64,000 bases of DNA from Microbacteriaceae bacterium (GTDB lineage Bacteria; Actinomycetota; Actinomycetes; Actinomycetales; Microbacteriaceae). Location of the stretch: NCBI GenBank assembly GCA_025463545.1, contig JAODAR010000010.1, forward strand, positions 1 to 64,000, read 5' to 3'. The position numbers and the translations under genes are program-made. Below, one piece after another: positions 43,398 to 51,764 of this stretch (the first letter of the stretch is position 1; each line of letters starts with the position of its first letter). Under the pieces are notes generated by a model that saw only the letters and a program-made list of their open reading frames with translations, was not told the DNA's origin and searched no databases.

Positions 43398-44269
43398 CCG
43401 TTGTCCACAATGCCGGCAAAGAGGTCTGATTCGGGCATGACGGTGTCTACTTTCGATTCGACGAGTTGGAAGTCTTCGAACGGCCACGCCTCGCGGATCA
43501 GGTCGTTCGGCCAGAAGAAGAAGCTGCTGTCGGGTGCGACCTGGCTGGCGTGGGAGCGGAGGGCCGCATCGCGGGCCTCGAGGAAGTCACCGACCGGCAC
43601 GTGCGTGGTGGCCAGCTTCGGGTAGTCCTTCATCCACTCGCGCGCTTCGCCGAGCGGTTCCAGGAGCGCCGAGTCGGGTTCGGTGACACTCAACTCCAGG
43701 AACATGGCGTCGATCCGCTCGAGGTTGAAGATGCGGTCGTAGTACAGCTTGTCGATCTGCCAGGGCTCACCGGCATCCGGGTACATCGCCGGGTCTGCGG
43801 CGGCGCGATAAGCGGCAACGGAAACCTCGTGGCAGCGGATGTGGTCTGGGTGCGGGTAGCCGCCGTTCTCGTCGTAGGTCACGAGAACCTGCGGGCGCAA
43901 CTCGCGGATCAGCCGCACGAGCGGTTCCGCGGAGATTTCTACCGGGATGTCGGCGAACGAGTTCGCGGGAATCGACCCGTCGTCGCTCATACCTGAGTCT
44001 TCGTAGCCGAGCCATCGGTGGTCGATTCCCAGGTGGCGCTGCGCTTCGGCCATTTCCCGGCGGCGGAGACCCGCGATATCCCGTTCGGCCATGGCGCGAT
44101 CGACCAACGCTTCGTTCAGGATGCTGCCGCGTTCGCCCCCGGTGCAGCTGACGACGGTGACGTCGGCGCCCTTGTGCCGGTAGTAGGCATACGTGGCAGC
44201 ACCCTTGCTCGACTCGTCGTCGGGATGGGCGTGCACCGCCAGTAGTCGCAGTGTCACCAAACTCCTCAT
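43394..44269 (-). CDS. mca: Mycothiol S-conjugate amidase
   Basis: 291 residues, zinc amidase that splits mycothiol conjugates of electrophiles so that the mercapturic acid is exported. LmbE-fold motif LLAVHAHPDDESSKGA (zinc His/Asp), ERDIAGLRRREMAEAQRHLGI, the second zinc site GGYPHPDHIRCHEVS, and the Mca-type C-terminus HASQVAPDSSFFFWPNDL. The more distant MshB deacetylase is less likely because of this C-terminus. Shows that the organism makes mycothiol. Confidence 0.95.
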   Translation of the reverse strand: MRSLVTLRLLAVHAHPDDESSKGAATYAYYRHKGADVTVVSCTGGERGSILNEALVDRAMAERDIAGLRRREMAEAQRHLGIDHRWLGYEDSGMSDDGSIPANSFADIPVEISAEPLVRLIRELRPQVLVTYDENGGYPHPDHIRCHEVSVAAYRAAADPAMYPDAGEPWQIDKLYYDRIFNLERIDAMFLELSVTEPDSALLEPLGEAREWMKDYPKLATTHVPVGDFLEARDAALRSHASQVAPDSSFFFWPNDLIREAWPFEDFQLVESKVDTVMPESDLFAGIVDNG

Positions 44270-44343
44270 GAATGCCAGCTAATCTTGAAGCCAAGCCTAA
44301 TCGTTGAACCGTGAGTGTGGAGTCGCCCGGACGTGAGTGCGCA

Positions 44344-44745
44344 ATGGCCGTGAAAACGGAACTCGATTCCCGGTACGGGAGAACCAGCACCCGCCAGAAG
44401 CGCGACAAGACAATCCTGTGGGTTCTGGCGGGCGTATTCGTCGTCGTCTTCGGGGCGTGGGTGGTCTGGGCCGGCCTGGACGCCGCAAAGCCCGTGATCG
44501 ACACCCGTGACCTCGGTTACACGATCGTCGACGAGAACCTGATCAGCATCGATTCGGAGGTGTCCGCGCCCGCTGGCACGGCTCTGAGCTGCGCGGTGGA
44601 AGCCCTCAACCAGTCATTCACCGTGGTCGGCTGGAAGGTGATCGACCTGCCACCGTCGAAGCAGTTCACCCGCACCTTCACGGTGGACCTGCGCACCAGC
44701 GAACTGAGCACCACGGGCTTGATTTACCGCTGCTGGCTGACCTAA
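44344..44745 (+). CDS. DUF4307 family membrane protein
   Basis: 133 residues from the ATG at 44344 (MAVKTELDSRYG); a GTG at 44311 would add eleven residues. The LDSRYGR motif, one transmembrane helix (about 25-46, ILWVLAGVFVVVFGAWVVWAGL) and a C-terminal extracellular domain with a paired Cys (LSCAVEAL...YRCWLT) are typical of DUF4307, found beside mca and greA in Actinobacteria. Function unknown. Confidence 0.9.
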   Translation: MAVKTELDSRYGRTSTRQKRDKTILWVLAGVFVVVFGAWVVWAGLDAAKPVIDTRDLGYTIVDENLISIDSEVSAPAGTALSCAVEALNQSFTVVGWKVIDLPPSKQFTRTFTVDLRTSELSTTGLIYRCWLT

Positions 44746-44862
44746 ACTGATGTATTCGCCCTGACGTGTTCGTCGGGGCGTCGGCTGTATCTGAGGGCTC
44801 GATGTGTGTCTGAGGCTCCGAGCCGAATCAGCATGTCGCAACCAGCGCAAAGGAGAACATCC

Positions 44863-45354
44863 ATGACTACCGAAAGCACGGTCACCTGGCTGACCCAAGA
44901 GGCCTATGACCGCCTCGCCGCGGAACTGGAGACCCTGAGCACCACCGGGCGCGAAGACATCACCAGGAAGATCGAGTCCGCGCGCGAAGAGGGCGACCTC
45001 AAGGAGAACAGCGGCTACCACGCCGCCAAAGAAGAGCAGGGCAAGCAGGAGGCGCGCATCCGCACCCTCACGCAGCTTCTGCGCACCGCCGAAGTCGGCG
45101 ACGCACCACAGAGCAACGGCGTCGTCGTTCCCGGTACCGTCATCACCGCAACGATCGCGGGCGATGAGAGCCGCTTCCTGATTGGCAGCCGTGAGATCGC
45201 CGGCGCCAGCAACCTCGACGTCTACAGCGAGCAGAGCCCGCTCGGCACCGCCATCATCGGCCTCAAGGTCGGCGCGGAGACCAGCTACACCGCTCCCAAC
45301 GGCAAGGAGATCGCCGTGAAGATCTCGAAGGTGGAGACCTTCACCGGCAAGTAG
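44863..45354 (+). CDS. greA: Transcription elongation factor GreA
   Basis: 163 residues from the ATG at 44863, preceded by AAAGGAGAA. Coiled-coil N-terminal part VTWLTQEAYDRLAAELETL...SAREEGDLKENSGYHAAKEEQ with the acidic tip, and the C-terminal FKBP-like half ending in SYTAPNGKEIAVKISKVETF. Stimulates RNA cleavage by stalled RNA polymerase. Complete. Confidence 0.97.
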   Translation: MTTESTVTWLTQEAYDRLAAELETLSTTGREDITRKIESAREEGDLKENSGYHAAKEEQGKQEARIRTLTQLLRTAEVGDAPQSNGVVVPGTVITATIAGDESRFLIGSREIAGASNLDVYSEQSPLGTAIIGLKVGAETSYTAPNGKEIAVKISKVETFTGK

Positions 45355-45434
45355 GCACCCGGCGCATCCGTTTGCACGCACCCGCACGCGCCCGTTCGCA
45401 CGCCCCCGCACGCACGCGCACTCACGCACCAGCA

Positions 45435-45495
45435 CGCGAGAACGCACTCGGTTCGAGTATGAGCGAGTGACAAGCCCCACAAGGGCGTTCTCGCG
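45435..45495. repeat. Long palindrome between greA and ilvA, with GAGAACGCACTCG arm
   Basis: Outer stem CGCGAGAACGC (45435-45445) with GCGTTCTCGCG (45485-45495), inner stem CACTCG/CGAGTG with an asymmetric bulge. The left arm (CGCGAGAACGCACTCG) is nearly the same as that of the palindrome at 32874. To its left (45360-45434) is a low-complexity CGCACGC-type stretch. Probable bidirectional terminator. Confidence 0.82.
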
Positions 45496-45521
45496 GCCCG
45501 GGCCCGCACGACGGGCGAGGG

Positions 45522-46754
45522 CTAGCCGAGTTGGGGGGCGTAGCCGGCTGCGCGGAGCAGCTCGACGACCTGCTCACGGTGCTCGGGGCCCCTCGTCTCC
45601 ACGCTGATGTCGAGTTCGACCTCGGTCAGCTGCAGGCCGGCGCCATGCCGGGTGTGCAGCACCTCGATTACGTTGGCGCGTGCCTCCGCGAGCAACTCGG
45701 CGATGCGGGCCAGCTGGCCGGGACGATCGGGCAGCATGATCCGCAGGGTGAGATAGCGGTCGGATGCCGCCAGTCCGTGGCTGATCACCCGCTGCATGAG
45801 CAGCGGGTCGATGTTGCCGCCGGAGAGGATCGCCACGGTCGAGCCGTTTGAGGGCACCTTGCCGGCCAGGATCGCGGCCACCGAGACCGCACCGGCCGGT
45901 TCCACGACGAGCTTCGCGCGCTCCAGCAGCACCAGCAGCGCCCGGGCGGTGTCGTCCTCGCTGACCGTGACGATCTCGTCGACGACGTCCTTGATGATGT
46001 CGAAGTTCAGGAGGCCCGGCTTGGCGACGGCTATGCCGTCAGCGATGGTCGGAAGGAGCGTGATCTCCACCGCTTCGCCCGCCGCGAGCGAGGGCGGGTA
46101 GGACGCAGCGTTGGCTGCCTGCACACCGATGACACGGATGCTGCGGCCCTCACGGGCCGCACGCTGCTTCAGGGCACTGGCAACGCCGGCGATCAGGCCG
46201 CCACCGCCAATGGGGATGATCACGGTCTGAACGTCGGGAATCTGGTCGAGAATCTCGAGCCCCAGGGTGCCTTGCCCGGCCACGACGTCCGGGTGATCGA
46301 AGGGCGGGATCAGGATGGCGCCGGTTGCCTCGGCGTACTCGGCTGCCGCCAGAAGCGGCTCCGTGACGGTGTGGCCCCGAAGAATGACCTGCGCGCCATA
46401 GTCACGGGTGGCCTGCAGCTTCGGGAGCGCCACGCCAACGGGCATGAAGATTGTGGCCGCGATGCCGAGCTCGCGCGCGGCGAACGCCACCCCCTGGGCG
46501 TGGTTTCCCGCGGACGCTGCGACGACACCGCGGGCGCGTTCTTCGGGGGTGAGCTGGGAGAGCCGGTTATACGCGCCACGGATCTTGTACGAGCCGGTGC
46601 GCTGCAGGTTCTCACACTTGAGGAACACCGGTGAGCCGAGCACTTCTTCCAGGTAGCGAGAGCTCTCCATCGGAGTGACCTGCGCGACACGGGAGACGAC
46701 GACGCGCGCCGCCTCGATGTCGGCCAGGGTGGGGCCGACGATGGTTTCAGTCAT
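45522..46754 (-). CDS. ilvA: Threonine ammonia-lyase with C-terminal ACT domain
   Basis: 410 residues. PLP enzyme making 2-oxobutyrate from threonine for isoleucine synthesis. PLP Lys in LQRTGSYKIRGAYNRL, SAGNHAQGVAFAA, the phosphate loop IIPIGGGGLIAGVASAL, and ILSGGNIDP. A C-terminal ACT domain (about 330-408, YLTLRIMLPDRPGQLARIAELL) suggests allosteric control. Start ATG 46754 overlaps the AI-2E gene end by 8 bp. Confidence 0.95.
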   Translation of the reverse strand: MTETIVGPTLADIEAARVVVSRVAQVTPMESSRYLEEVLGSPVFLKCENLQRTGSYKIRGAYNRLSQLTPEERARGVVAASAGNHAQGVAFAARELGIAATIFMPVGVALPKLQATRDYGAQVILRGHTVTEPLLAAAEYAEATGAILIPPFDHPDVVAGQGTLGLEILDQIPDVQTVIIPIGGGGLIAGVASALKQRAAREGRSIRVIGVQAANAASYPPSLAAGEAVEITLLPTIADGIAVAKPGLLNFDIIKDVVDEIVTVSEDDTARALLVLLERAKLVVEPAGAVSVAAILAGKVPSNGSTVAILSGGNIDPLLMQRVISHGLAASDRYLTLRIMLPDRPGQLARIAELLAEARANVIEVLHTRHGAGLQLTEVELDISVETRGPEHREQVVELLRAAGYAPQLG

Positions 46755-48054
46755 TGAGCGAGCTTTCTGGATGGCGGGTCATGGCGGGGTCAACAGGTCC
46801 GGGCACGGATGCCCGCAATCCGGGTGTCGCCGTCGCGGTGGCGTCCCGGCGGAAACTCGGCCGTGCCTGGGGAACGGTCTGCCAGATCGGCGAGCCGGGA
46901 CCGGCATCCGTCGTGGGCAGCGCGGCACGCCAGGTGCCGCGGGAGATGTAGTTGACCATGACGTTGAGTACCGCCGCGATCGGCACCGCGAACAGTGCGC
47001 CGGGAATGCCGGCGACGAGGGACCCGGCGGCCACAGAGAGTACGACGGCGAGCGGATGCACCTTGACCGCCGTTCCCATGATCAGCGGCTGCAGGACATG
47101 GCCCTCGATCTGCTGCACCAGCAGCACGACACCGAGCATGATCAAAGCGTGGACAGGGCTGAGGAAGATCAGCGCGAGCACCACGGCGACCGCGCCCGTG
47201 ACGACGGCTCCGACGATGGGGATGAACGAGCCGAGCAGAACGAGGATACCGATCGGGATGGCCAGCGGAACACCGATGATGGCCGCGCCCAGGCCGATGC
47301 CGATGGCGTCGATGGTGGCCACCAGAATCTGCACCCGGGCGAAGTTACCCAGGGTTGCCCAGCCGGCGACGCCGGCGCCGTTCACCGCTGGCTGGGCGCG
47401 ACGCGGGAACAGGCGCACGATCCACGCCCAGATGCCCTTCCCGTCGATGAGGATGAACAACAGGCTGAACAGGGTGAGCAGCAGGCCGGCGAGCAGGTGC
47501 CCGATCGAGGTGCCGACCGAGAGCGCCCCGCTGACGAAAACCGCGCTGTCGGCCTGCAGCGCCGACCACGCCTGGCCCAGGTAGTCGTTGATCTGGGTCT
47601 CGGTGAGGTGCAACGGCGACGCCAGCAGGAAGTCCTTGAGGTTGGCGTACGACTCGTTCAGCCGTGAGGAGAAGCCGGTCGCCCCATTGGCAATCTGGGT
47701 GGTCGCCAGGGTGATCAGTCCGGCGATAACAGCCAGCGTGCCGACCATGACGACGGCGACAGCGAGGGCCTTCGGCCATTTATGCCGAACCAGGAATGTG
47801 ACCAGTGGAACGAGGAGAGCGGAGACCAGCACGGCCACCAGTACCGGGATGACGATGAGCTTGAGTTGCACCACAAGGAAGAGGAAGGCCGCAATCGCTG
47901 CACCGATCACGAGCAGCCGCCAGGACCAGGCGCCGGCCAGTCGGAGTCCCGGTGGGATGTTTTCGGGGGCTCGCTCAGTGACCACCGGTTCCGGGGCGCT
48001 CTTCCGCCCACCGAACAGCCTGCTCCAGCCGGACTTTCCCGAGGTATTCGTCAC
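46747..48054 (-). CDS. AI-2E family transporter (TerC-independent permease family)
   Basis: 435 residues. N-terminal cytoplasmic part, then about eight helices in the arrangement of the AI-2E/UPF0118 family: LVVQLKLIVIPVLVAVLVSALLVPLV early, the central soluble region with GFSSRLNESYANLKDFLL, and the late conserved GSFIPIVGAVVTGAVAVVLAL and LVQQIEGHVLQPLIMG. Substrate not known; few members export autoinducer-2. A Ser/Pro-rich tail of about 60 residues follows. Operon with ilvA by overlap. Confidence 0.92.
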   Translation of the reverse strand: MTNTSGKSGWSRLFGGRKSAPEPVVTERAPENIPPGLRLAGAWSWRLLVIGAAIAAFLFLVVQLKLIVIPVLVAVLVSALLVPLVTFLVRHKWPKALAVAVVMVGTLAVIAGLITLATTQIANGATGFSSRLNESYANLKDFLLASPLHLTETQINDYLGQAWSALQADSAVFVSGALSVGTSIGHLLAGLLLTLFSLLFILIDGKGIWAWIVRLFPRRAQPAVNGAGVAGWATLGNFARVQILVATIDAIGIGLGAAIIGVPLAIPIGILVLLGSFIPIVGAVVTGAVAVVLALIFLSPVHALIMLGVVLLVQQIEGHVLQPLIMGTAVKVHPLAVVLSVAAGSLVAGIPGALFAVPIAAVLNVMVNYISRGTWRAALPTTDAGPGSPIWQTVPQARPSFRRDATATATPGLRASVPGPVDPAMTRHPESSLND

Positions 48055-48124
48055 GGAATCAGTCTAGGACCGGTCCGCTGTGGGTCCGGGACCCGGCATC
48101 GGTGGGTGACGCTACGCTGAAATC

Positions 48125-49363
48125 GTGGTACAGACAGTCTCTCCCGCCCTGGCCCGCCGCATCGCGCTCGCCGCGCAGGGCTTCGGGCGTGCACCGGATC
48201 GGACGGGCGGCATCCGTCAGCCCGGCATCCGTCAGCCCGGCATCCGTCAGCTGGATGCCCTGGTGAACCGGCTGGGTCTCTTGCAGATCGATTCGGTCAA
48301 CGTGTTTGAACGAAGCCACTACATGCCGGCGTTCAGCCGTCTGGGCGCCTACGACAAGGCGCAACTCGACCGCCTCACCTACGGGAGCCAGGCCCGGCTC
48401 ACCGAATACTGGGCGCACGAGGCGTCGTTCCTGCCGCTGGAGGCCTGGCCGCTGTTCCGCTGGCGGATGGAGGCCTATCGTGATCGGCATGCCGGCGATG
48501 CCGGGCACTGGGCGAACGCGAACCAATCGATGCTGGACTGGCTGCGGGCGGAGCTTGCCGCGAACGGGCCGATGCCGGCCAGCGCCATCGAGCATGACGC
48601 CAACAAGCGCAGCGGCCCCTGGTGGGGATGGTCGGACGTGAAGACAGGCCTCGAAGTGCTGTTCCGCTGGGGCGACGTGGTCAGCGCGGGCCGCCAGCGG
48701 TTCGAACGGGTCTACGCCCTCCCGGAAGAGGCGATGCCCGCCGCGATCCTCGACCGCACTGTCTCCCTCAGCGACGCCCACCGGGAACTGATCAGCCGGT
48801 CGGCTCGCGCCCACGGCATCGGCACCGCGAAGGATCTCGCCGACTACTTCCGGCTGAAGACCGCACCGGCCCTGGTCGCCATCCGAGAGCTGGAGGAGGC
48901 CGGCGAGCTGATCCCGGTCGAGGTGCCGGGTTGGGGCCGGAATGGCGCCCCCGGTGCCGCCTGGCTGCACCGGGACGCCAGACTCCCCCGCAGGATGGAC
49001 GCCGCCGCTGTGCTGTCGCCGTTCGACCCGGTGGTGTGGGAGCGTGCGAGGGCCGAACGGATGTTCGGCTTCCGCTACCGCATCGAGATCTACACGCCCG
49101 AGCCGAAGCGCGTGTACGGCTACTACGTGCTCCCGGTACTGCTCGGTGACACGGTCGTGGGGCGGGTCGACCTGAAGAACGACCGCCAGAACGGCGTGCT
49201 GCGGGTGCAGGCAGCCTGGGCGGAGCCCGGCGCGCCAACCGACACGGCCGGGCGCCTCGCATCCGTCCTGAGGGAGACCGCCGCCTGGCAGGGACTAGGC
49301 GAGATCGTGGTCGCACCCCGCGGGAACATTGCCGACGGGCTGGCCGTGGAACTCGTGCGCTAG
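48125..49363 (+). CDS. YcaQ-like DNA glycosylase (HTH_42, interstrand-crosslink repair family)
   Basis: 412 residues from a GTG at 48125. Winged-helix family PF06224: RIALAAQGF at the start, LGLLQIDSVNVFERSHYMPAFSRLGAYD with the Q-I-D motif of the YcaQ-type branch (the AlkZ branch has Q-x-Q), then RLTEYWAHEASFLPLEAWPLFRWRM, GPWWGWSDVKTGLEVLFRWGDV, and LSPFDPVVWERARAERMFGFRYRIEIY. These glycosylases act on alkylated or crosslinked bases. The N-terminal part carries a 15-bp triple repeat coding GIRQP-GIRQP-GIRQL. Its TAG stop shares the CTAG with the htpX stop on the other strand. Confidence 0.92.
   Translation: MVQTVSPALARRIALAAQGFGRAPDRTGGIRQPGIRQPGIRQLDALVNRLGLLQIDSVNVFERSHYMPAFSRLGAYDKAQLDRLTYGSQARLTEYWAHEASFLPLEAWPLFRWRMEAYRDRHAGDAGHWANANQSMLDWLRAELAANGPMPASAIEHDANKRSGPWWGWSDVKTGLEVLFRWGDVVSAGRQRFERVYALPEEAMPAAILDRTVSLSDAHRELISRSARAHGIGTAKDLADYFRLKTAPALVAIRELEEAGELIPVEVPGWGRNGAPGAAWLHRDARLPRRMDAAAVLSPFDPVVWERARAERMFGFRYRIEIYTPEPKRVYGYYVLPVLLGDTVVGRVDLKNDRQNGVLRVQAAWAEPGAPTDTAGRLASVLRETAAWQGLGEIVVAPRGNIADGLAVELVR
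48209..48250. repeat. 15-bp in-frame tandem repeat inside the YcaQ-like gene
   Basis: GGCATCCGTCAGCCC at 48209-48223 and 48224-48238, and its first 12 bases again at 48239-48250, encoding GIRQP, GIRQP, GIRQ. The number of copies can change by slippage without breaking the frame. Confidence 0.97.
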
Positions 49364-50247
49364 AAGGTGCGGCCCATGGTGTGCAGTCGTTCGATGCGCT
49401 CAGCGATCGGCGGGTGGGTGCTGAACAGGCGGCTCATGAGGCCCGGCTTCAGCGGGTCCGCGATCCAGAGGTGCGACATCGACGTGTTCTGTTTGCGCAT
49501 CGGGCGACCGTAGGCTTCCAGCTTCGCCAGCGCGCTGGCGAGGGCGTCGGGATGCCGGGTGGTCATCGCGCTCGTGGCGTCGGCGAGGTACTCGCGCTGC
49601 CGCGAGACCGCCAACTGCACCATGCTGGCGACCAGCGGGGCCACCACCATGGCGACCAGGCCGAACACCAGCACGATCGGGTTGCCGCCCTGGTTGTTGT
49701 TGTTTCGACCGAAGAAGGCCATCCGCAGGAACATGTCGGAGATGAAGCCGACCGCCACGACGAGACCGAACACGATCAGCGACACCCGGATGTCGTAGTT
49801 ACGCACATGCCCGAGCTCGTGCGCCATCACGCCCTCCAGTTCGGAGTCGTCCATGATGTCCAGCAGCCCGGTCGTGGCGGCTACGACGGCGTGCTGGGGG
49901 TCGCGCCCGGTGGCGAATGCGTTCGGCGCCGGGTCGTTGATCACGTAGATCTCCGGCATCGGCGTGCCCGTGGCGATGGAGAGATTCTCAACCGTGCGCC
50001 ACAGCCGCGGGTGGTCGGCCTTGCTGTTGATCCTGATTCCGCCGGCCATGGCCACCGCCTGGCGGCCGGCCATGAAGTACTGGAACACCGCGTACAGGAT
50101 GGCGATCACGATCGTGGTGGCGAAAATGCCGTACCCGCCGGGGCCGTAGACGAACTGCGCCAGCCATCCGAGCGCGCCGATGAACAGCAGGAAGAAGATG
50201 ATGATGAATACAGTGTTGCGCTTGTTCCGCGCAATCGCGCTATACAT
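49360..50247 (-). CDS. htpX: Membrane zinc metalloprotease HtpX
   Basis: 295 residues. M48 protease for membrane protein quality control. Two N-terminal helices (about 12-33 and 40-58), zinc motif HELGH at residues 143-147 (MAHELGHVRNYD), two further helices (about 157-175 and 190-210), then REYLADATSAMTTRHPDALASAL with the third zinc Glu and the ending FSTHPPIAERIERL. Lies 12 bp after lemA on the same strand, the usual pairing. Confidence 0.95.
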   Translation of the reverse strand: MYSAIARNKRNTVFIIIFFLLFIGALGWLAQFVYGPGGYGIFATTIVIAILYAVFQYFMAGRQAVAMAGGIRINSKADHPRLWRTVENLSIATGTPMPEIYVINDPAPNAFATGRDPQHAVVAATTGLLDIMDDSELEGVMAHELGHVRNYDIRVSLIVFGLVVAVGFISDMFLRMAFFGRNNNNQGGNPIVLVFGLVAMVVAPLVASMVQLAVSRQREYLADATSAMTTRHPDALASALAKLEAYGRPMRKQNTSMSHLWIADPLKPGLMSRLFSTHPPIAERIERLHTMGRTF

Positions 50248-50259
50248 GTGCGCCTGCCG

Positions 50260-50826
50260 TTAGAACTGAACGCGCGGTGGCTCCGCAATGGCTGCGGAGT
50301 CAGAGACCTCGAAGAAGTCCCGTTCGATGAACCCGAGGTTGCGCGCAAAAATGTGGTTCGGGAACACCTTGATCTTCGTGTTCAGCTCCCGTACGCCGCC
50401 GTTGTAGAACCGGCGCGAGGCCTGGATCTTGTCTTCGGTGTCGACCAGCTCGGCCTGCAACTGCAGGTAGTTCTGGCTTGCCTGCAGCTGCGGGTAGGCC
50501 TCCGCGACGGCGAAGATGCTCTTCAGGGCGGTCTGCATGTGGTTCTCAGCAACGGATGCCTCGGCCGGCCCCTGCGCAGAAAGCGTCTCGGCGCGCGCTC
50601 TCGTCACGTTCTCGAAAACGCCGCGCTCATGCGCCGCATAGCCCTTGACGGTTTCGATCAGGTTCGGAATCAAGTCGGCTCGGCGCTTCAGCTGCACGGT
50701 GATGTCGCTCCACGCCTCGTCGACGCGCACATTGAGGGTCACCAGGGAGTTGTAGGTCGCCCACAGGTAGATGCCGGCGATGGCAACGAGAACGACGACG
50801 ATGAGGACCGGGATGAGCCATTCCAT
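50260..50826 (-). CDS. lemA: LemA family protein
   Basis: 188 residues from the ATG at 50826 (MEWLIPVLIVVVLVAIAGIYLWATYN), an N-terminal membrane anchor. The rest is the helical LemA domain: NSLVTLNVRVDEAWSDITVQLKRRADLIPNLIETVKGYAAHERGVFENVTRARA and AEAYPQLQASQNYLQLQAELVDTEDKIQASRRFYNGGVRELNTKIKVFP. Role unclear; next to HtpX in many bacteria, suggesting envelope quality control. Confidence 0.95.
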   Translation of the reverse strand: MEWLIPVLIVVVLVAIAGIYLWATYNSLVTLNVRVDEAWSDITVQLKRRADLIPNLIETVKGYAAHERGVFENVTRARAETLSAQGPAEASVAENHMQTALKSIFAVAEAYPQLQASQNYLQLQAELVDTEDKIQASRRFYNGGVRELNTKIKVFPNHIFARNLGFIERDFFEVSDSAAIAEPPRVQF

Positions 50827-50978
50827 GGCAGCGAACTCCTTGTACGTGGGCAGGCCGGAGCGGCCCTGCGGGTGCGTCTTCATCCTATCGGCGTGCCCGG
50901 GGCTCTCACCCGCTTCCCATCACACTCCAAGCAAAGCCCGGTCGTATTCCCACCACTGCGCAGTCGTAGGCTCTCACC

Positions 50979-51716
50979 ATGAGCGAGTTTCGAGCGGATG
51001 CCGAGCCCGGCGCTGAGGGAGGCGGCGAGCGAGGCGGTGCGCCTGGGGCTTCGCCCGGCGGTGAACCCGGAACTTCCGCACCGCGCGGCAGATCACGTGG
51101 CCGTCCACGCGGCGCGGCGGCGGGCGACGCGCGGGCCACGATCCTCAAGGCCGCCGGGGAGGAATTCGCCGAGCGCGGCTACGAGGCGTCCTCGCTCCGT
51201 GCGATCGCCCGGCGGGCCGGTGTCGATCCGGCCCTCGTCCACCACTACTTCGAAGACAAGCGGGACCTGTTCGCCGAGACCATTCACGCGCCCTTCCGTC
51301 CGGACCGGGTCGTGCCCGGCATCCTGGCCGGCCCCCGCGACCAGGTCGGCGAGAGTGTGGCCCGCTACGTCCTCACCGAGCTCGCCTCCCCCACCGCCCA
51401 GAAGCGCGTCGGGCTCGTGCTGCGCACCGCGATCGGGCACAATCCGGCCAGTCGCATGCTTCGGGAGTTCCTGGTGCGCGAGGTGTTACACCGTGTCGCC
51501 GAGGGCGTCGGCGGGCCTGACGCGGAGCTTCGTGCCACGCTGGCCGCCTCCCAGATCGTGGGCCTGATGATGACGCGTTACGTGCTCAGGATCGAGCCGA
51601 TCGCGAGCGCCCCGATCGACGAGCTGGTCGGGCGACTCGGGCCCGTGCTGCAGTGGCACCTGGTCGATTACGCCGCCGGCGCCCTGAAACCGCACCTGAA
51701 TCCCCCGTCCGCGTAG
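50979..51716 (+). CDS. TetR/AcrR family transcriptional regulator
   Basis: 245 residues. A disordered, Gly/Pro/Arg-rich leader of about 45 residues precedes the HTH: ATILKAAGEEFAERGYEASSLRAIARRAGVDPALVHHYFEDKRDLFAETIHAPFRP. The C-terminal part fits the TetR type seen with actinobacterial exporters (VGESVARYVLTELASPTAQKRVGLVLRTAIGHNPASRMLREFL). It precedes the ABC exporter genes on the same strand by 39 bp and probably represses them. Contains a TTA codon at 51486. Confidence 0.93.
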   Translation: MSEFRADAEPGAEGGGERGGAPGASPGGEPGTSAPRGRSRGRPRGAAAGDARATILKAAGEEFAERGYEASSLRAIARRAGVDPALVHHYFEDKRDLFAETIHAPFRPDRVVPGILAGPRDQVGESVARYVLTELASPTAQKRVGLVLRTAIGHNPASRMLREFLVREVLHRVAEGVGGPDAELRATLAASQIVGLMMTRYVLRIEPIASAPIDELVGRLGPVLQWHLVDYAAGALKPHLNPPSA

Positions 51717-51746
51717 CCCTTGACAGCCCGGGAGACCGGGCGAATA

Positions 51747-51764
51747 ATTCATCACATGGTGAAT
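51747..51764. promoter_or_regulatory. Operator-like palindrome across the ABC exporter start codon
   Basis: ATTCATCACATGGTGAAT has outer ATTCA/TGAAT and inner TCAC-ATG-GTGA symmetry, is AT-rich in GC-rich surroundings, and contains the start codon ATG at 51756. It is a good candidate site for the TetR regulator encoded immediately upstream. Confidence 0.5.
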
